The position numbers and the translations under genes are program-made. DNA of 64,000 nt from the NCBI GenBank assembly GCA_028710885.1, contig JAQTTG010000003.1, positions 310,001 through 374,000 of the forward strand, in the 5' to 3' direction. The notes beneath the pieces were generated by a model. The model was not told the origin of the DNA, made no database searches, and saw nothing but the letters and a program-made list of their open reading frames with translations. Every line of letters begins with the position of its first letter. Position 1 is the stretch's first letter. This stretch comes from Sulfuricurvum sp. (lineage in GTDB: Bacteria > Campylobacterota > Campylobacteria > Campylobacterales > Sulfurimonadaceae). Shown here in pieces: positions 55,065 to 64,000 of the stretch.

Positions 55065-56987
55065 ATGGCATTCGCATTAGAGGTTATAACCTCGTTTTCC
55101 CAACCCACAATCAAAAATTATCTCATCTCCATCATCCGAAGATTCTCCATCAAAGCGGTGGTTCACCAGAAAAAAAACAAAATTATTTGTGCATTTGATA
55201 GCTCTCATGATAAGCTTCAAGAATGTCTTGAAACGATTGCTGCTGAGTTACCGGCCTCGTGTTTTATGAGCAGTTCACAGCATTATGAATTAGAGGGGGA
55301 ACCTGAATCCATTCCCGATTTTGAGATGGAATATCCGGTTGCTCTTGGGTTGTGCCCCAGCTGTCAAAAAGAGATGTTTGATCCCTCTTCAAAACGGTAC
55401 TATTATCCTTTTACCCAATGTACCCATTGCGGTGGGCAGTATGCTTTTTCCGATCATTATCCCTATGTGCGTGAAAATACGGCACTGAAGTATATGAAAA
55501 CATGTCCGAAGTGTGAAGATGAATCTAAAAGTTTTGGACGTCACGAAAAACAAGTACTTAATTCCTGTCATGCGTGCGGAATTCCCGTCAAGCTGATCCA
55601 TAAGGATAAAGAGCGCTATGCCAACGATGCGGGGAGTTTCAGAACGTTATTTGAAGTTGCCGCAAAAGCGTTGCGTGATGGTAAGACGTTACTCATGAAA
55701 ACGACGATGGGGTACCGCTTTTTTGAGCGTAGTGATCGGTTGCGTGCAGGGGAAGTGGTGATGCTTACCAATGCGATGAAAATAACCGACTACTGCTCAC
55801 TTATCAATGATGAGTTTAATGCGCTTCTCAGTATCGAACGCCCGATTTTGCATGTTGCGCTCAAAGATGAAGCCTTGCGTGAAACATTCGGGACATCAAT
55901 TGATGTGAAATATCCTGATGAAGGATTCTCGATACTGCTCTCGAAAGAGCTCACTCTCTTGGGGATCGATTATATCGTGTATGAAGCGTTGGAGAGTGCT
56001 ATTGAGGCCGATTATGTGATGGATTTTGATCTGGAACTTCAATACCAGAGCGATATGCGGTTGTTTATCAACAAGGATATTAAATTTATCGCTTCGGGTG
56101 AGAGAGTCTCGTTTCCCTCACGAATCCCTTACGGTACTGATACGTTGAGTCTTGCTCATGGACTGGTCGGAATCAAAGACGAACGGGGTGTCTTGTTTGA
56201 TCAGATGGGGCGCTTTAGTTCTGCCTCCACGCTCAAGGTCAATCAGCTGGAGGGTGAAGAGAGAGCAGTTGAATCGGCGAATTTTCATCCTATTGCTGCG
56301 GATGAAGCCTCTTTTATGTCGGTGATCGCCGAACACAATAAATTCGGAATCAAAGCTGTCGGTGCCTATTTTGAGGGGGAACCGTCATTTTTGTATTATG
56401 ACGGTAAAAAAGTGATTCGGGTCGTTCCTCCGAAACATTTTAGCGGGTATGGGATTATCGAAGCGATGCGAGGATTGCGGGAAGGATCAGACAGACTGAT
56501 CGACAATGTCGAAAAAAATCATCCTGAATTACATCACATATTGCTCCGTATAGAGCAAAGCGACGCGACGCTATTTGAAGCCACGGCGATGATTTTAGGA
56601 CTTGCAGAGGAGAGCTTCGCAGGAGTTATGAAAGAGGCGTTGAAGTTTATCGGCAAAGGGGGACTCCAAATCGATACCAAAGTTAATGATAACCGATTTG
56701 ACCATGTCGCCTTCTTATCTAGTATTATTAGCTATCGCCTCGCGGGAGTTGATTCGATCTATATGAGTTACTCGATTTTCGAGTCATTCGGTGATTATTT
56801 CAGTGAATTACTAAACGAGATTAAGGGGAAAACAAAAGCGACGGATATTGTACTGTGCGGATCGTATTTTGCGGGGCAATCGCTCTTTAGTCGGATTCAG
56901 AGAAACTTTAAAAGCACTCCGTTTTTGATGAACCAAAACTATCCAATCGGGAAAGAAAATTGCGTTGTTGGTGGAGCCTTTCTCTGA
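55065..56987 (+). CDS. hydE: HydE hydrogenase accessory protein (HypF-related)
   Basis: 640-residue protein resembling the carbamoyltransferase HypF but diverged. Zinc-finger cysteines occur as CPSCQKEMFD...CTHCGGQYAF and CPKCED...CHACGIPV at about 105-185, in the same place as in HypF. The C-terminus has a HypF-like LCGSYFAGQSLFSRIQRNF...VGGAFL. In Wolinella and Helicobacter pylori hydE follows hydABCD and is needed for active hydrogenase, but its step is not known. A true HypF is also encoded at 58905, so this is a second, specialised member. Confidence 0.85.
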   Translation: MAFALEVITSFSQPTIKNYLISIIRRFSIKAVVHQKKNKIICAFDSSHDKLQECLETIAAELPASCFMSSSQHYELEGEPESIPDFEMEYPVALGLCPSCQKEMFDPSSKRYYYPFTQCTHCGGQYAFSDHYPYVRENTALKYMKTCPKCEDESKSFGRHEKQVLNSCHACGIPVKLIHKDKERYANDAGSFRTLFEVAAKALRDGKTLLMKTTMGYRFFERSDRLRAGEVVMLTNAMKITDYCSLINDEFNALLSIERPILHVALKDEALRETFGTSIDVKYPDEGFSILLSKELTLLGIDYIVYEALESAIEADYVMDFDLELQYQSDMRLFINKDIKFIASGERVSFPSRIPYGTDTLSLAHGLVGIKDERGVLFDQMGRFSSASTLKVNQLEGEERAVESANFHPIAADEASFMSVIAEHNKFGIKAVGAYFEGEPSFLYYDGKKVIRVVPPKHFSGYGIIEAMRGLREGSDRLIDNVEKNHPELHHILLRIEQSDATLFEATAMILGLAEESFAGVMKEALKFIGKGGLQIDTKVNDNRFDHVAFLSSIISYRLAGVDSIYMSYSIFESFGDYFSELLNEIKGKTKATDIVLCGSYFAGQSLFSRIQRNFKSTPFLMNQNYPIGKENCVVGGAFL

Positions 56988-57022
56988 TGAAAAAATAGAC
57001 AGTCCTCGAATAAAAAACCTGT

Positions 57023-57028
57023 TATAAT
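57023..57028 (+). promoter_or_regulatory. Probable -10 box of the chemoreceptor gene
   Basis: TATAAT 40 bases upstream of the chemoreceptor ATG; no clear -35. Confidence 0.45.
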
Positions 57029-57067
57029 CTGTTTCAGTGAGATGATTTTACAAATGGAGCTTTGTAC

Positions 57068-58882
57068 ATGACTATACATAATCGACTTATGATGACAGCA
57101 GGATTGACGCTGCTGGTTCTTCTTATTGTTAGCTTTCTATCGTATTCAACAACTGAATCGGTTCGAATTAAAGGCTCAGCATATAATCAAATTGCAGATT
57201 CCAAAGATCTTATAGCCGATATCCTCCCGCCTCCGGAATACATTATCGAGGCACGGTTGGCAAGTCTTGAGCTGGTAGAAGATTCTAAAAAGTTTGACAC
57301 TCTTGTTAAACGAATCTCAAGTTTGGAAAAAGATTTCAAAGATCGTCAAGAGTATTGGGAAAAAAGTGGATTAGATCCAAAGCTAAAGTCGATGATTACC
57401 AGTGATGCAAAAACAACGGCAGAGGCTTATTTTACAATGCTCAACGATAAGTTGATTCCGCTTGTAAAGGAAGGTCGTATCGAAGAAGCGCGTGCGTACG
57501 CACATGGTGAGCTTGAAAATGCTTTTGAAAAACACTTCCAGACCATTGATCCGATTGTGAAAGAAGCAACGTTGCAGGCTCAAAATAATGAAACTGCTGC
57601 GGATGAATTAGTCAGTTCAGGGGCATTAAAAATGACAATTGCGGCTGTAGGCGGTTTTATAGCAGCTTTCATCCTCTTTTTTCTAACGACACGACGTATT
57701 ACGTCACGTTTAAGTGAATTTAAAAGTGTTGCCGATGCTCTTTCGAGTGGAGATGCCGATTTGAGCCGTCGTATTAATTTTGAAGGTCATGATGAGATTG
57801 TTGAAGTTGCACACTCTTTTAACTGCTTTTTAGACAAGGTAGCAGACATTGCCCGTGATGCACAACGTGATGCCCAAAATGCTCATCTCTCTAATGAAAA
57901 AGCAAAGCATAGTTTGATTCATTCGGAAATGATGATAAGTCTTTCCGGTCATATGACGGGAGGTGCGGTTAGTGGCGCAAAAGATTTACAAGAATCGGCG
58001 CAACATGCGGTAGCAAGTTTAGGGGAAGTGAATGCGTTAAATGCATCAACAGCTGAAGTGGTTACTGAAGTCAAAGAGAGTACAGGTGAGATTAGTGCAG
58101 CGATCAATCGTATCGCCGAAATGATCAATGAAAACCGTGAAAATGCGGAACAGCTTCAAAAAAATATCGGTGATATCTCTCAGGTGATTGCTTTGATTAA
58201 AGATATTTCTGATCAAACGAACCTTTTAGCCCTCAACGCCGCGATTGAAGCAGCACGGGCAGGTGAACACGGTCGTGGATTTGCAGTTGTCGCTGATGAG
58301 GTGCGTAAGCTGGCTGAACGGACTCAAAAAGCGACCTCGGAGGTTGAAGTAACGATCAACATGCTCAAACAAAGTGCCGGTTCGATGGTTGAGAGCAGTG
58401 AAACGACTGAAGAGTATGCTGCTGAATCGACTCGAAAACTTGATGATTTTACCCAATCTTTGGGTGAACTGATTGACAAATCAGAAATCATAAAACAAGA
58501 TAATCAGTTTATTTCGTATGAAATTTTCGGCATATTAGCCAAGCTCGATCATTTGGTCTTTAAACTCAATGCCTACGGTTCTATTTTTGATAATGAGTTA
58601 AAAGCGCAGTTTGGTGATCATCATGGATGTAGACTCGGTAAATGGTACGAACATGGTGATGGGAAAATGGCATTTGGCAATACTGATTCATACCGTCGCC
58701 TCGAAGCGCCACATAAAATTGTCCATGAAAATGTATTACGCTCACTTGAGTGTGTAAAACAAAATAATTGTGTTGAGAAACGCGATGAACTTTCTGCATC
58801 ATTTGCCGAAACAGAGCGTCAAAGTAGTCTTCTTTTTGGAATATTAAACGATATGATACAAGAAGCAAAAAAGAAAAAGTAA
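57068..58882 (+). CDS. Methyl-accepting chemotaxis protein with C-terminal CZB domain
   Basis: 604 residues. Helix at about 8-27, a helical periplasmic sensor (30-185), second membrane helix at about 190-208, HAMP (about 210-265), signalling hairpin with the tip [42 protein letters not shown], and a C-terminal CZB zinc site ([18 protein letters not shown]). The four-helix sensor looks like the small-ligand/redox type. AATGGAGC with 8-base spacing supports the ATG at 57068. It lies inside the hydrogenase accessory operon region, so it might steer cells by H2 or energy status, which is inference. Confidence 0.9.
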   Translation: MTIHNRLMMTAGLTLLVLLIVSFLSYSTTESVRIKGSAYNQIADSKDLIADILPPPEYIIEARLASLELVEDSKKFDTLVKRISSLEKDFKDRQEYWEKSGLDPKLKSMITSDAKTTAEAYFTMLNDKLIPLVKEGRIEEARAYAHGELENAFEKHFQTIDPIVKEATLQAQNNETAADELVSSGALKMTIAAVGGFIAAFILFFLTTRRITSRLSEFKSVADALSSGDADLSRRINFEGHDEIVEVAHSFNCFLDKVADIARDAQRDAQNAHLSNEKAKHSLIHSEMMISLSGHMTGGAVSGAKDLQESAQHAVASLGEVNALNASTAEVVTEVKESTGEISAAINRIAEMINENRENAEQLQKNIGDISQVIALIKDISDQTNLLALNAAIEAARAGEHGRGFAVVADEVRKLAERTQKATSEVEVTINMLKQSAGSMVESSETTEEYAAESTRKLDDFTQSLGELIDKSEIIKQDNQFISYEIFGILAKLDHLVFKLNAYGSIFDNELKAQFGDHHGCRLGKWYEHGDGKMAFGNTDSYRRLEAPHKIVHENVLRSLECVKQNNCVEKRDELSASFAETERQSSLLFGILNDMIQEAKKKK

Positions 58883-58904
58883 TTTTTTCAATTTCGGAGG
58901 ATAT

Positions 58905-61148
58905 GTGTTTAAACCAAATAATCATATCCGAATTACGATCAAAGGGATAGTGCAGGGGGTCGGATTTCGCCCATTTGTTTACCGAGAAGCACTTGCTTAT
59001 GGAGTAAAAGGGTTTGTGATTAATACCTCCGAGGGGGTTGTGATCGAAGCGCATGCACAGGAGTGTGAGCCATTTATTCAAGCTTTGCGGGAACATTTAC
59101 CGCCTCGTGCCCGCATCGATTCGATGGAGATCACACCGTGTCCCTTTGCCGAATACGAAAATTTTGAGATCCGTGAGAGTACTTTAGGGCACGGGGGTGT
59201 TGCTATCCCCCTCGACAGCGCACTGTGTCCTGCGTGTGAAGCGGAGATGGATGATCCCTCTAATCGCCGCTATGGATATCCGTTTATCAACTGCACCGAT
59301 TGTGGTCCCCGTTACACCATCATCCAAACCCCACCCTACGATCGTGTCCGCACCTCGATGAAACATTTTACGATGTGCTCTGAGTGTATGAGTGAATACA
59401 CCGATCCCACTTCACGCCGTTACCATGCTGAGCCGATTTCGTGTCCAAACTGTGGACCGAAATTAAGTTTTACCGATAACAAAGGGGAAGCAATCGAAGG
59501 CGATCCTGTCACTTTAGCGGTCGAGATGCTTAAAGCGGGGAAAATTATTGCTCTCAAAGGGTTAGGGGGATTTCACCTGATGTGCGATGCGACTTCCGAT
59601 ACCGCCGTCGAGGAGTTGCGGCTTCGCAAGCACCGCCGTGCCAAACCGCTTGCGGTGATGTTCAGCTCACTAGAACAGCTTGAAATGTATGTATCGATCA
59701 ATGAAGTGGAAAAAATGCATATTACGGGAGTGATCAAGCCTATCGTGATTGTTGATGCTGTACGTGGGACGAACCTCTCCTCTCTCATTGCGCCACGTAT
59801 TGATCGGCTTGGCGTGTTTCTCCCCTATACTCCTTTGCATCGACTGCTGTTTGAACACATCGACTTTCCTCTCGTCGCGACGAGTGCCAACATCAGCGAT
59901 GAGCCGATTATGATACGTGCATCTGAGATTGTTGAACGGCTTGGAAATGTGATCGATGGGATTGTGGATCATGACCGCACGATTATCAATGCCCTCGATG
60001 ATGCGGTGATTCAAATCGCCGAAGGTCGTGTTGTTATGCTCAGAATGGGAAGAGGTTATGCACCTCATACGTTTGCATTGAGCAATGAAAAACCGATTTT
60101 GGCTCTTGGAGCCCACCAAAAAAGTTCGATTGCTTTGGGGGTCAAAGATAATATGATCCTAAGCGGACATATCGGGGATTTAGGAAGTGTGGAAGCCGAT
60201 GGCTATTTTGAGCGGACGGTGCAAACGTTTAAACGTTTTTATGAGGCGGAACCGTCGCTTTTGGCGCATGATCTCCATCCGCAGTATGCTTCGAGTGTGT
60301 ATGCCGTGGCTCAAAAAAGAGAGCACTATGGAATCCAGCACCATTACGCCCATATTTTGGCGTGTATGGCTGAGTATGGATTGAGCGAAAAAGTGCTCGG
60401 ATTTGCGTTTGATGGTACGGGATATGGGGAGGATGGGAACCTGTGGGGCGGAGAGGTGATGATTGCCGATGTACACGGCTATGAACGCATCGGATATCTC
60501 AAGCCTATGGCTTTGCTCGGCGGAGACAAAGCGATCAAAGAGCCTCGACGGATCGCCTTATCACTACTGTTTGAATGTTTTAGCCTCGATGAGGTGATGG
60601 AATTGAAAATCCCGACCGTGGAAGCCTTTTTGCCGCACGAAATACGGACGCTCCATCATATGTGGAGTAAAAATATCAACGCCCCCCACAGTTCATCTAT
60701 GGGGCGGCTGTTTGATGCGGTTGCTTCATTGGGCGGATTTGTCCAAAGCCTCGATTACGAGGGGCAGGGTGGGATGATGATGGAGTCGTTTGTCGATGAT
60801 TCCATTGTCACGCCATTTGCTTTTGAGATCGAAAACGGCGTGATAGATGTGTCGCCGATGGTGAAAGAGATCATCACACTCGGTGCGGAGAATCAAACGA
60901 TCATTGCGAGCCGTTTTCTCTCGACCATCGAAGCGATTATGGAGCATTTTGCGAATATGAATTCCGAATTACCGATTGTTATCGGCGGCGGCGTGTTTCA
61001 AAACCGTGTTTTGATGAGCAGGCTTTATCGCCGTTTTGGAGAGGGACGGTTTTATGCCCAACAGCAAACACCGATCAACGATGGATCGATTGCACTGGGG
61101 CAGCTTTATTATGCACTACACAACACAAAGGAAACAAATGAACGCTAA
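58905..61148 (+). CDS. hypF: Carbamoyltransferase HypF
   Basis: 747 residues. Makes the carbamoyl group that becomes the CN ligands of the NiFe site. N-terminal acylphosphatase domain (IVQGVGFRPFVYREA), two zinc fingers (CPACEAEMDDPSNRRYGYPFINCTDCGPRY and CSECMSEY...CPNCGPKL), a YrdC-like domain (GGFHLMCDATSD...LRKHRRAKPLAVMF) and the carbamoyltransferase domain (HHYAHILACMAEYG, FDGTGYGEDGNLWGGEV). Start is a GTG at 58905 after CGGAGGAT. It overlaps the next protease gene by 11 bases. Confidence 0.97.
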   Translation: MFKPNNHIRITIKGIVQGVGFRPFVYREALAYGVKGFVINTSEGVVIEAHAQECEPFIQALREHLPPRARIDSMEITPCPFAEYENFEIRESTLGHGGVAIPLDSALCPACEAEMDDPSNRRYGYPFINCTDCGPRYTIIQTPPYDRVRTSMKHFTMCSECMSEYTDPTSRRYHAEPISCPNCGPKLSFTDNKGEAIEGDPVTLAVEMLKAGKIIALKGLGGFHLMCDATSDTAVEELRLRKHRRAKPLAVMFSSLEQLEMYVSINEVEKMHITGVIKPIVIVDAVRGTNLSSLIAPRIDRLGVFLPYTPLHRLLFEHIDFPLVATSANISDEPIMIRASEIVERLGNVIDGIVDHDRTIINALDDAVIQIAEGRVVMLRMGRGYAPHTFALSNEKPILALGAHQKSSIALGVKDNMILSGHIGDLGSVEADGYFERTVQTFKRFYEAEPSLLAHDLHPQYASSVYAVAQKREHYGIQHHYAHILACMAEYGLSEKVLGFAFDGTGYGEDGNLWGGEVMIADVHGYERIGYLKPMALLGGDKAIKEPRRIALSLLFECFSLDEVMELKIPTVEAFLPHEIRTLHHMWSKNINAPHSSSMGRLFDAVASLGGFVQSLDYEGQGGMMMESFVDDSIVTPFAFEIENGVIDVSPMVKEIITLGAENQTIIASRFLSTIEAIMEHFANMNSELPIVIGGGVFQNRVLMSRLYRRFGEGRFYAQQQTPINDGSIALGQLYYALHNTKETNER

Positions 61149-61695
61149 AGTAGCCCTAATCGGTTCGGGAAATGCATTTTTTATGGATGAGGGGATCGGT
61201 CTTTATGCCGGAAAATATTTTAAAGAAAATTATACCTTTGAGCCGCATCTTGATATTGTCGATGGGGGGACGCTTGGGTTTCGTTTGATGCCGCTGCTTC
61301 AAGAGTATGAGCATGTTATCATCGTCAATACCAGCTCCGATGATACGTTGGCGGTAGGGACGATAGTGGTGATGAGCGGTGATGAACTGATAGAGCATCA
61401 GGGGATTAAAAAGACCGCGAACGAAGTAGAGATTACCGAGATGCTCCAAATCTGTTCGATGGCGTCTCATTGTGCACAAACGACCATGATCAGTATCGTT
61501 CCCGAAGATATTATCAGTGTCTGTGTTGACATCACACCCTCTCTTCGTGCATACTGGGACGGTTATATCGAAGTGATAGTGGAGGAACTCGCCAAATGCG
61601 GTATCACCGCTACGCGAAAAAGCGATGTCATGCATTTGAATGAGATATTAGAGCAGTTTGCCAATCCGAGTATTGAGCACGGCAAAGGGTTTTAG
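61138..61695 (+). CDS. Hydrogenase maturation protease (first)
   Basis: 185 residues of the HyaD/HupD peptidase family that trims the C-terminal tail of a hydrogenase large subunit after nickel insertion. N-terminal GSGNAFFMDEGIGLYAGKYF holds the first metal-binding acidic residue, and the IVDGGTLGFRLMPLLQEYEHVIIVN segment the next. Cysteine-histidine segment CSMASHCAQTTM near the middle. Start at the ATG at 61138, ten bases inside hypF with AAAGGA upstream. It probably serves one of the two large subunits with tails (40638 or 52356). Confidence 0.87.
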   Translation: MNAKVALIGSGNAFFMDEGIGLYAGKYFKENYTFEPHLDIVDGGTLGFRLMPLLQEYEHVIIVNTSSDDTLAVGTIVVMSGDELIEHQGIKKTANEVEITEMLQICSMASHCAQTTMISIVPEDIISVCVDITPSLRAYWDGYIEVIVEELAKCGITATRKSDVMHLNEILEQFANPSIEHGKGF

Positions 61696-61698
61696 AGT

Positions 61699-62235
61699 AT
61701 GTCAATGGTTGTTTTGGGTGTCGGAAATGTACTCGAAGAGGATGATGGTGTTGGGATATATGCCTGTGCTTATCTAAACGCCAACTATACCTTTAGCCCT
61801 AAGATCGAGATCATCAACGGCGGAGTCGAGGGGATTAACCTTCTCAATCTCTTTTTGGAGAATGATCATATTATTATTCTCGATACGATTAATCTCGACG
61901 ATGAGGCGGGGAGTATTTACAATATCCCCTCATTCGAACTCAGCGGTTACGGGCTTAACAGCGGCGGTGCGCACGAAGTAGGGGTGATGCAGTGTCTGGA
62001 TATGATTGAGCTGATGGGTCATCCGCTCCCCGAATCGAATGTCATCGGTATCATCCCTAAAAGCATTACGTTTCACATGGGGTTGAGCGATGAGCTGAGT
62101 GAACACTTTGATAGCTATATAAATACAGTTATTAACTATCTCAAAACTTGTGGTGTCGATGCGGTTAAAAAAGAGACTTCAGTGAGCCTTCTGTCGATTA
62201 TCGAAGAGTTTAAATATCCGAGCCATGTGGCTTAA
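61699..62235 (+). CDS. hydD: Hydrogenase maturation protease (second)
   Basis: 178 residues of the same family: GVGNVLEEDDGVGIYACAYL, IINGGVEGINLLNLFLENDHIIILDTI, and the histidine segment GGAHEVGVMQCLDMIEL. Three bases after the preceding protease. In Wolinella HydD processes HydB. I assign the symbol to this copy on family likeness only; the two proteases could serve the two large subunits the other way round. The end overlaps the convergent gene by 26 bases. Confidence 0.8.
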   Translation: MSMVVLGVGNVLEEDDGVGIYACAYLNANYTFSPKIEIINGGVEGINLLNLFLENDHIIILDTINLDDEAGSIYNIPSFELSGYGLNSGGAHEVGVMQCLDMIELMGHPLPESNVIGIIPKSITFHMGLSDELSEHFDSYINTVINYLKTCGVDAVKKETSVSLLSIIEEFKYPSHVA

Positions 62236-62902
62236 AGTAGAGTTCTTCTAAAATATCGGCACGTTTTTCGACCGGAGTGTTAAATTTAAACTCTGCCTCT
62301 TTGAGATAGTAGGGGAAGTGTTCATCGCTTACCCCTTTAAAGGTAGTAATAAACTGTTCAAAATAGTGCCAAAACCTAACAATAGCATTGTCATGCTCAG
62401 AAATTTTGATGATTTTACTGGTACGCATAAATTTAGAAAACTCTTTAAAATAGATCTCTTCGAGGTTGTCTTCCAAAAACTGCTGTTTGTACATTCCAAG
62501 CGATGGCATGAGCAGCGTATAGACATTTTCTCCGTATCCGAACGTCAAAAAATTATGGGAATCGAATATCGCTTTTTTGTCGTGCCGTTTTGATTTTTCG
62601 AGATAGAGGTATTCTTCGTATTGAGACTCTTGAGTACGCAGGGCATGGTATTGTAACTCACAATACTCCGCGATAAGATGGCGAAATTTTTGATAATACT
62701 TTAAAACGGTAACATAAGTAATCCCCACCGATTTGGATGCGTTAAGGGCATTTTCATCATTACAAAAGAGTTGGATTAGTGCTTGAGTCTGTTTGATACG
62801 TTTGGGGCTGTACTTTTTTTTACATTTGCTGCATTTGACCATACCATCAGAGAGATGGTAGAGGGGATTCTCGCAGTAAATACATAGATTGGTAGTTTCC
62901 AT
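62210..62902 (-). CDS. IS1595-type transposase-derived protein
   Basis: 230 residues. N-terminal zinc ribbon CIYC...CSKC, a helix-turn-helix-like part (NASKSVGITYVTVLKYYQKF), and the IS1595/ISXO2 C-terminal signature HFPYYLKEAEFKFN. I do not find a convincing DDE/N triad in the middle, and no terminal inverted repeats are visible around it. It therefore looks like a domesticated or dead transposase rather than an active insertion sequence. It converges on the proteases. Confidence 0.6.
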   Translation of the reverse strand: METTNLCIYCENPLYHLSDGMVKCSKCKKKYSPKRIKQTQALIQLFCNDENALNASKSVGITYVTVLKYYQKFRHLIAEYCELQYHALRTQESQYEEYLYLEKSKRHDKKAIFDSHNFLTFGYGENVYTLLMPSLGMYKQQFLEDNLEEIYFKEFSKFMRTSKIIKISEHDNAIVRFWHYFEQFITTFKGVSDEHFPYYLKEAEFKFNTPVEKRADILEELYFKPHGSDI

Positions 62903-63083
62903 AATAGATATTGTACCTAATTGAATAAGCTCATAACTGGATAATAAAAAATTATTGTTTATTTGCTAAAAAAGGGAATATTGAGTCCTGAAAATATATA
63001 AGAATAGGAGCGTTTTATATTGCTTTTACCCTAATGTTCTATAATAACTAACTGAACAGTTATTCATATGTAGTGAGGGTGTT

Positions 63084-63722
63084 ATGGAAACAGGATTAAT
63101 GATCATTTTTTGGTACGGCATCTTACACGCTTTCGGTCCGGATCATTTGACGGCCATTACCGATTTCTCGATCGGTAAAGAGACGAAAAAAACATTCTGG
63201 ATCGTAGGAGCTTTTGCAGTGGGGCACGGCATTATGCTGTTTCTTTTTGCAAAAATTCTGCAACACTATACTCTCCCTGAAACCTTTTTAGAGTATGGAG
63301 ATGTTATTGCATCGAGTGTCATATTAGCGATCGGAATCTATTTGCTGTACATGGTCTATGCGAATAAAATCCATTTGAAAACCCATACGCATGAACACAA
63401 AAAACATGTCCATATATGGTTCGGGAATGAACACCAGCATGAATCATCTACAACGACATCGGCGTTTGGTGTAGGGGTGTTGATGGGGATCGGCGGGGTA
63501 CGAGGGATGCTTGTTACCCTTGGAGTACTTCATGGTCAAACCGTCGATTTTACGATGATTTTAGCGTTTATCGCGGGTGTTATGGTGGTATTCTTTAGTT
63601 TCGGTTTGGTTATTTCGTGGATCAATAGAGATATTTTAACCAATCTACAAAATGTGCGCCGAGTTTTTGCTACAGTTGGAGCTATTTCAGTTCTTGTGGG
63701 CGGAAATATGCTTTTGGCATAA
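63084..63722 (+). CDS. NicO-family nickel permease
   Basis: 212 residues with six hydrophobic segments. N-terminal HAFGPDHLTAI is the H-x4-D-H metal motif, then a His-rich cytoplasmic loop (about 98-125, HLKTHTHEHKKHVH...HQHESS) and GIGGVRGMLVTLG. It would supply nickel to the hydrogenases whose maturation genes surround it. AGTGAGGG precedes the ATG at 63084. hypB follows in the same direction. Confidence 0.82.
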   Translation: METGLMIIFWYGILHAFGPDHLTAITDFSIGKETKKTFWIVGAFAVGHGIMLFLFAKILQHYTLPETFLEYGDVIASSVILAIGIYLLYMVYANKIHLKTHTHEHKKHVHIWFGNEHQHESSTTTSAFGVGVLMGIGGVRGMLVTLGVLHGQTVDFTMILAFIAGVMVVFFSFGLVISWINRDILTNLQNVRRVFATVGAISVLVGGNMLLA

Positions 63723-63755
63723 AAATAAAATTATAATCTATAGGAGATAGTATAA

Positions 63756-64000
63756 ATGTGTAAAGATTGCGGATGTTCCATTACGGATCACGATCATCAT
63801 AGCCACGACCATGGACACCACCATGACCACGAGGGTCATCATCATAGTCACGATCACGGAGATCATGATCACTCCCATTCTCATCAAGCGGCACATGAGA
63901 CTCTGCACCACAACCCTCAGCTCAATGATGCAAAAACGATCTCGGTGATTAAAAAGATTTTGGACAAAAACGATCAGGAAGCACACCACAACCGTGAACA
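63756..64000 (+). CDS. hypB: Hydrogenase nickel-incorporation GTPase HypB, N-terminal part
   Basis: 81 codons in the window; the GTPase domain lies beyond it. Begins MCKDCGCS, the N-terminal high-affinity metal motif of HypB, then a very His/Asp-rich nickel-storage stretch (about 22 His in residues 12-45) and the helical KTISVIKKILDKND typical before the GTPase. AGGAGAT precedes the ATG at 63756. The His stretch indicates a nickel-storing HypB. Confidence 0.93.
   Translation, partial: MCKDCGCSITDHDHHSHDHGHHHDHEGHHHSHDHGDHDHSHSHQAAHETLHHNPQLNDAKTISVIKKILDKNDQEAHHNRE

Noticed and set aside
62210-62902. Active insertion sequence
   Set aside because: No terminal inverted repeats or target-site duplication are visible and the catalytic triad is not evident.

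Overview
The window looks like a chromosome segment of a Campylobacterota (epsilonproteobacterial) chemolithotroph of the Sulfurimonas/Sulfuricurvum type. This rests on the gene order asd-flgR-flgQ-flgP-gyrA (the Campylobacter jejuni order), an FlgR without a DNA-binding domain, a Wolinella/Helicobacter-style hydABC-hydE hydrogenase locus, HspR-like control of groESL, and generally AT-rich coding. The genus is an inference.

Region by region. (1) 1-20550, core chromosome: hemE, a small membrane protein, asd, flgR/flgQ/flgP and gyrA on the minus strand; then on the plus strand two P-II proteins and two ammonium transporters, a phosphohexomutase, pyrC, a two-component system with exbB/exbD and a PiuC-like dioxygenase, and a TerC-like membrane protein; then two tandem CZB-type proteins and groES-groEL on the minus strand. 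Both amt genes carry the same 17-bp palindrome about 40 bp upstream of a -10 box.

(2) 20754-36469, an integrated mobilizable plasmid-like element of about 15.6 kb. It sits in the 3' end of a tRNA-Met(CAT) gene, and 29 bp of that end is repeated at 36441-36469. It carries a tyrosine recombinase with arm-type repeats at both ends, a Pycsar defence pair (cyclase plus membrane effector), an initiator tRNA and a tRNA-Gln, a cytosine methyltransferase with a probable restriction partner, a Rep_3 initiator, mobilization genes, an unusual Dam-like methyltransferase, small unknown genes, and a large nuclease/P-loop NTPase next to the right end that is the best candidate for an undescribed defence gene.

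(3) 36563-64000, envelope and hydrogen metabolism: an EptA-like phosphoethanolamine transferase, then three [NiFe] hydrogenases. The first has its small subunit fused behind a NirB-like flavoprotein and a [2Fe-2S] domain. It appears to be a cytoplasmic copy of the membrane enzyme HydAB, because it keeps a decayed twin-arginine signal in its middle. The second (42942-45120) follows a TetR regulator, has no export signal, and its large subunit ends exactly at the final active-site His, so it needs no processing protease. The third is the Tat-exported HydABC respiratory enzyme. An Rhs toxin with a GH19-type muramidase/chitinase tip and a probable periplasmic immunity gene interrupts the cluster. 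Accessory genes follow: hydE, a chemoreceptor, hypF, two maturation proteases (matching the two large subunits that need cleavage), a transposase-derived gene, a nickel permease and the start of His-rich hypB.

Together the right half builds, inserts nickel into and regulates hydrogenases that feed electrons to the quinone pool (HydABC) and probably to a soluble flavin-linked carrier. The central element is a mobile defence island.
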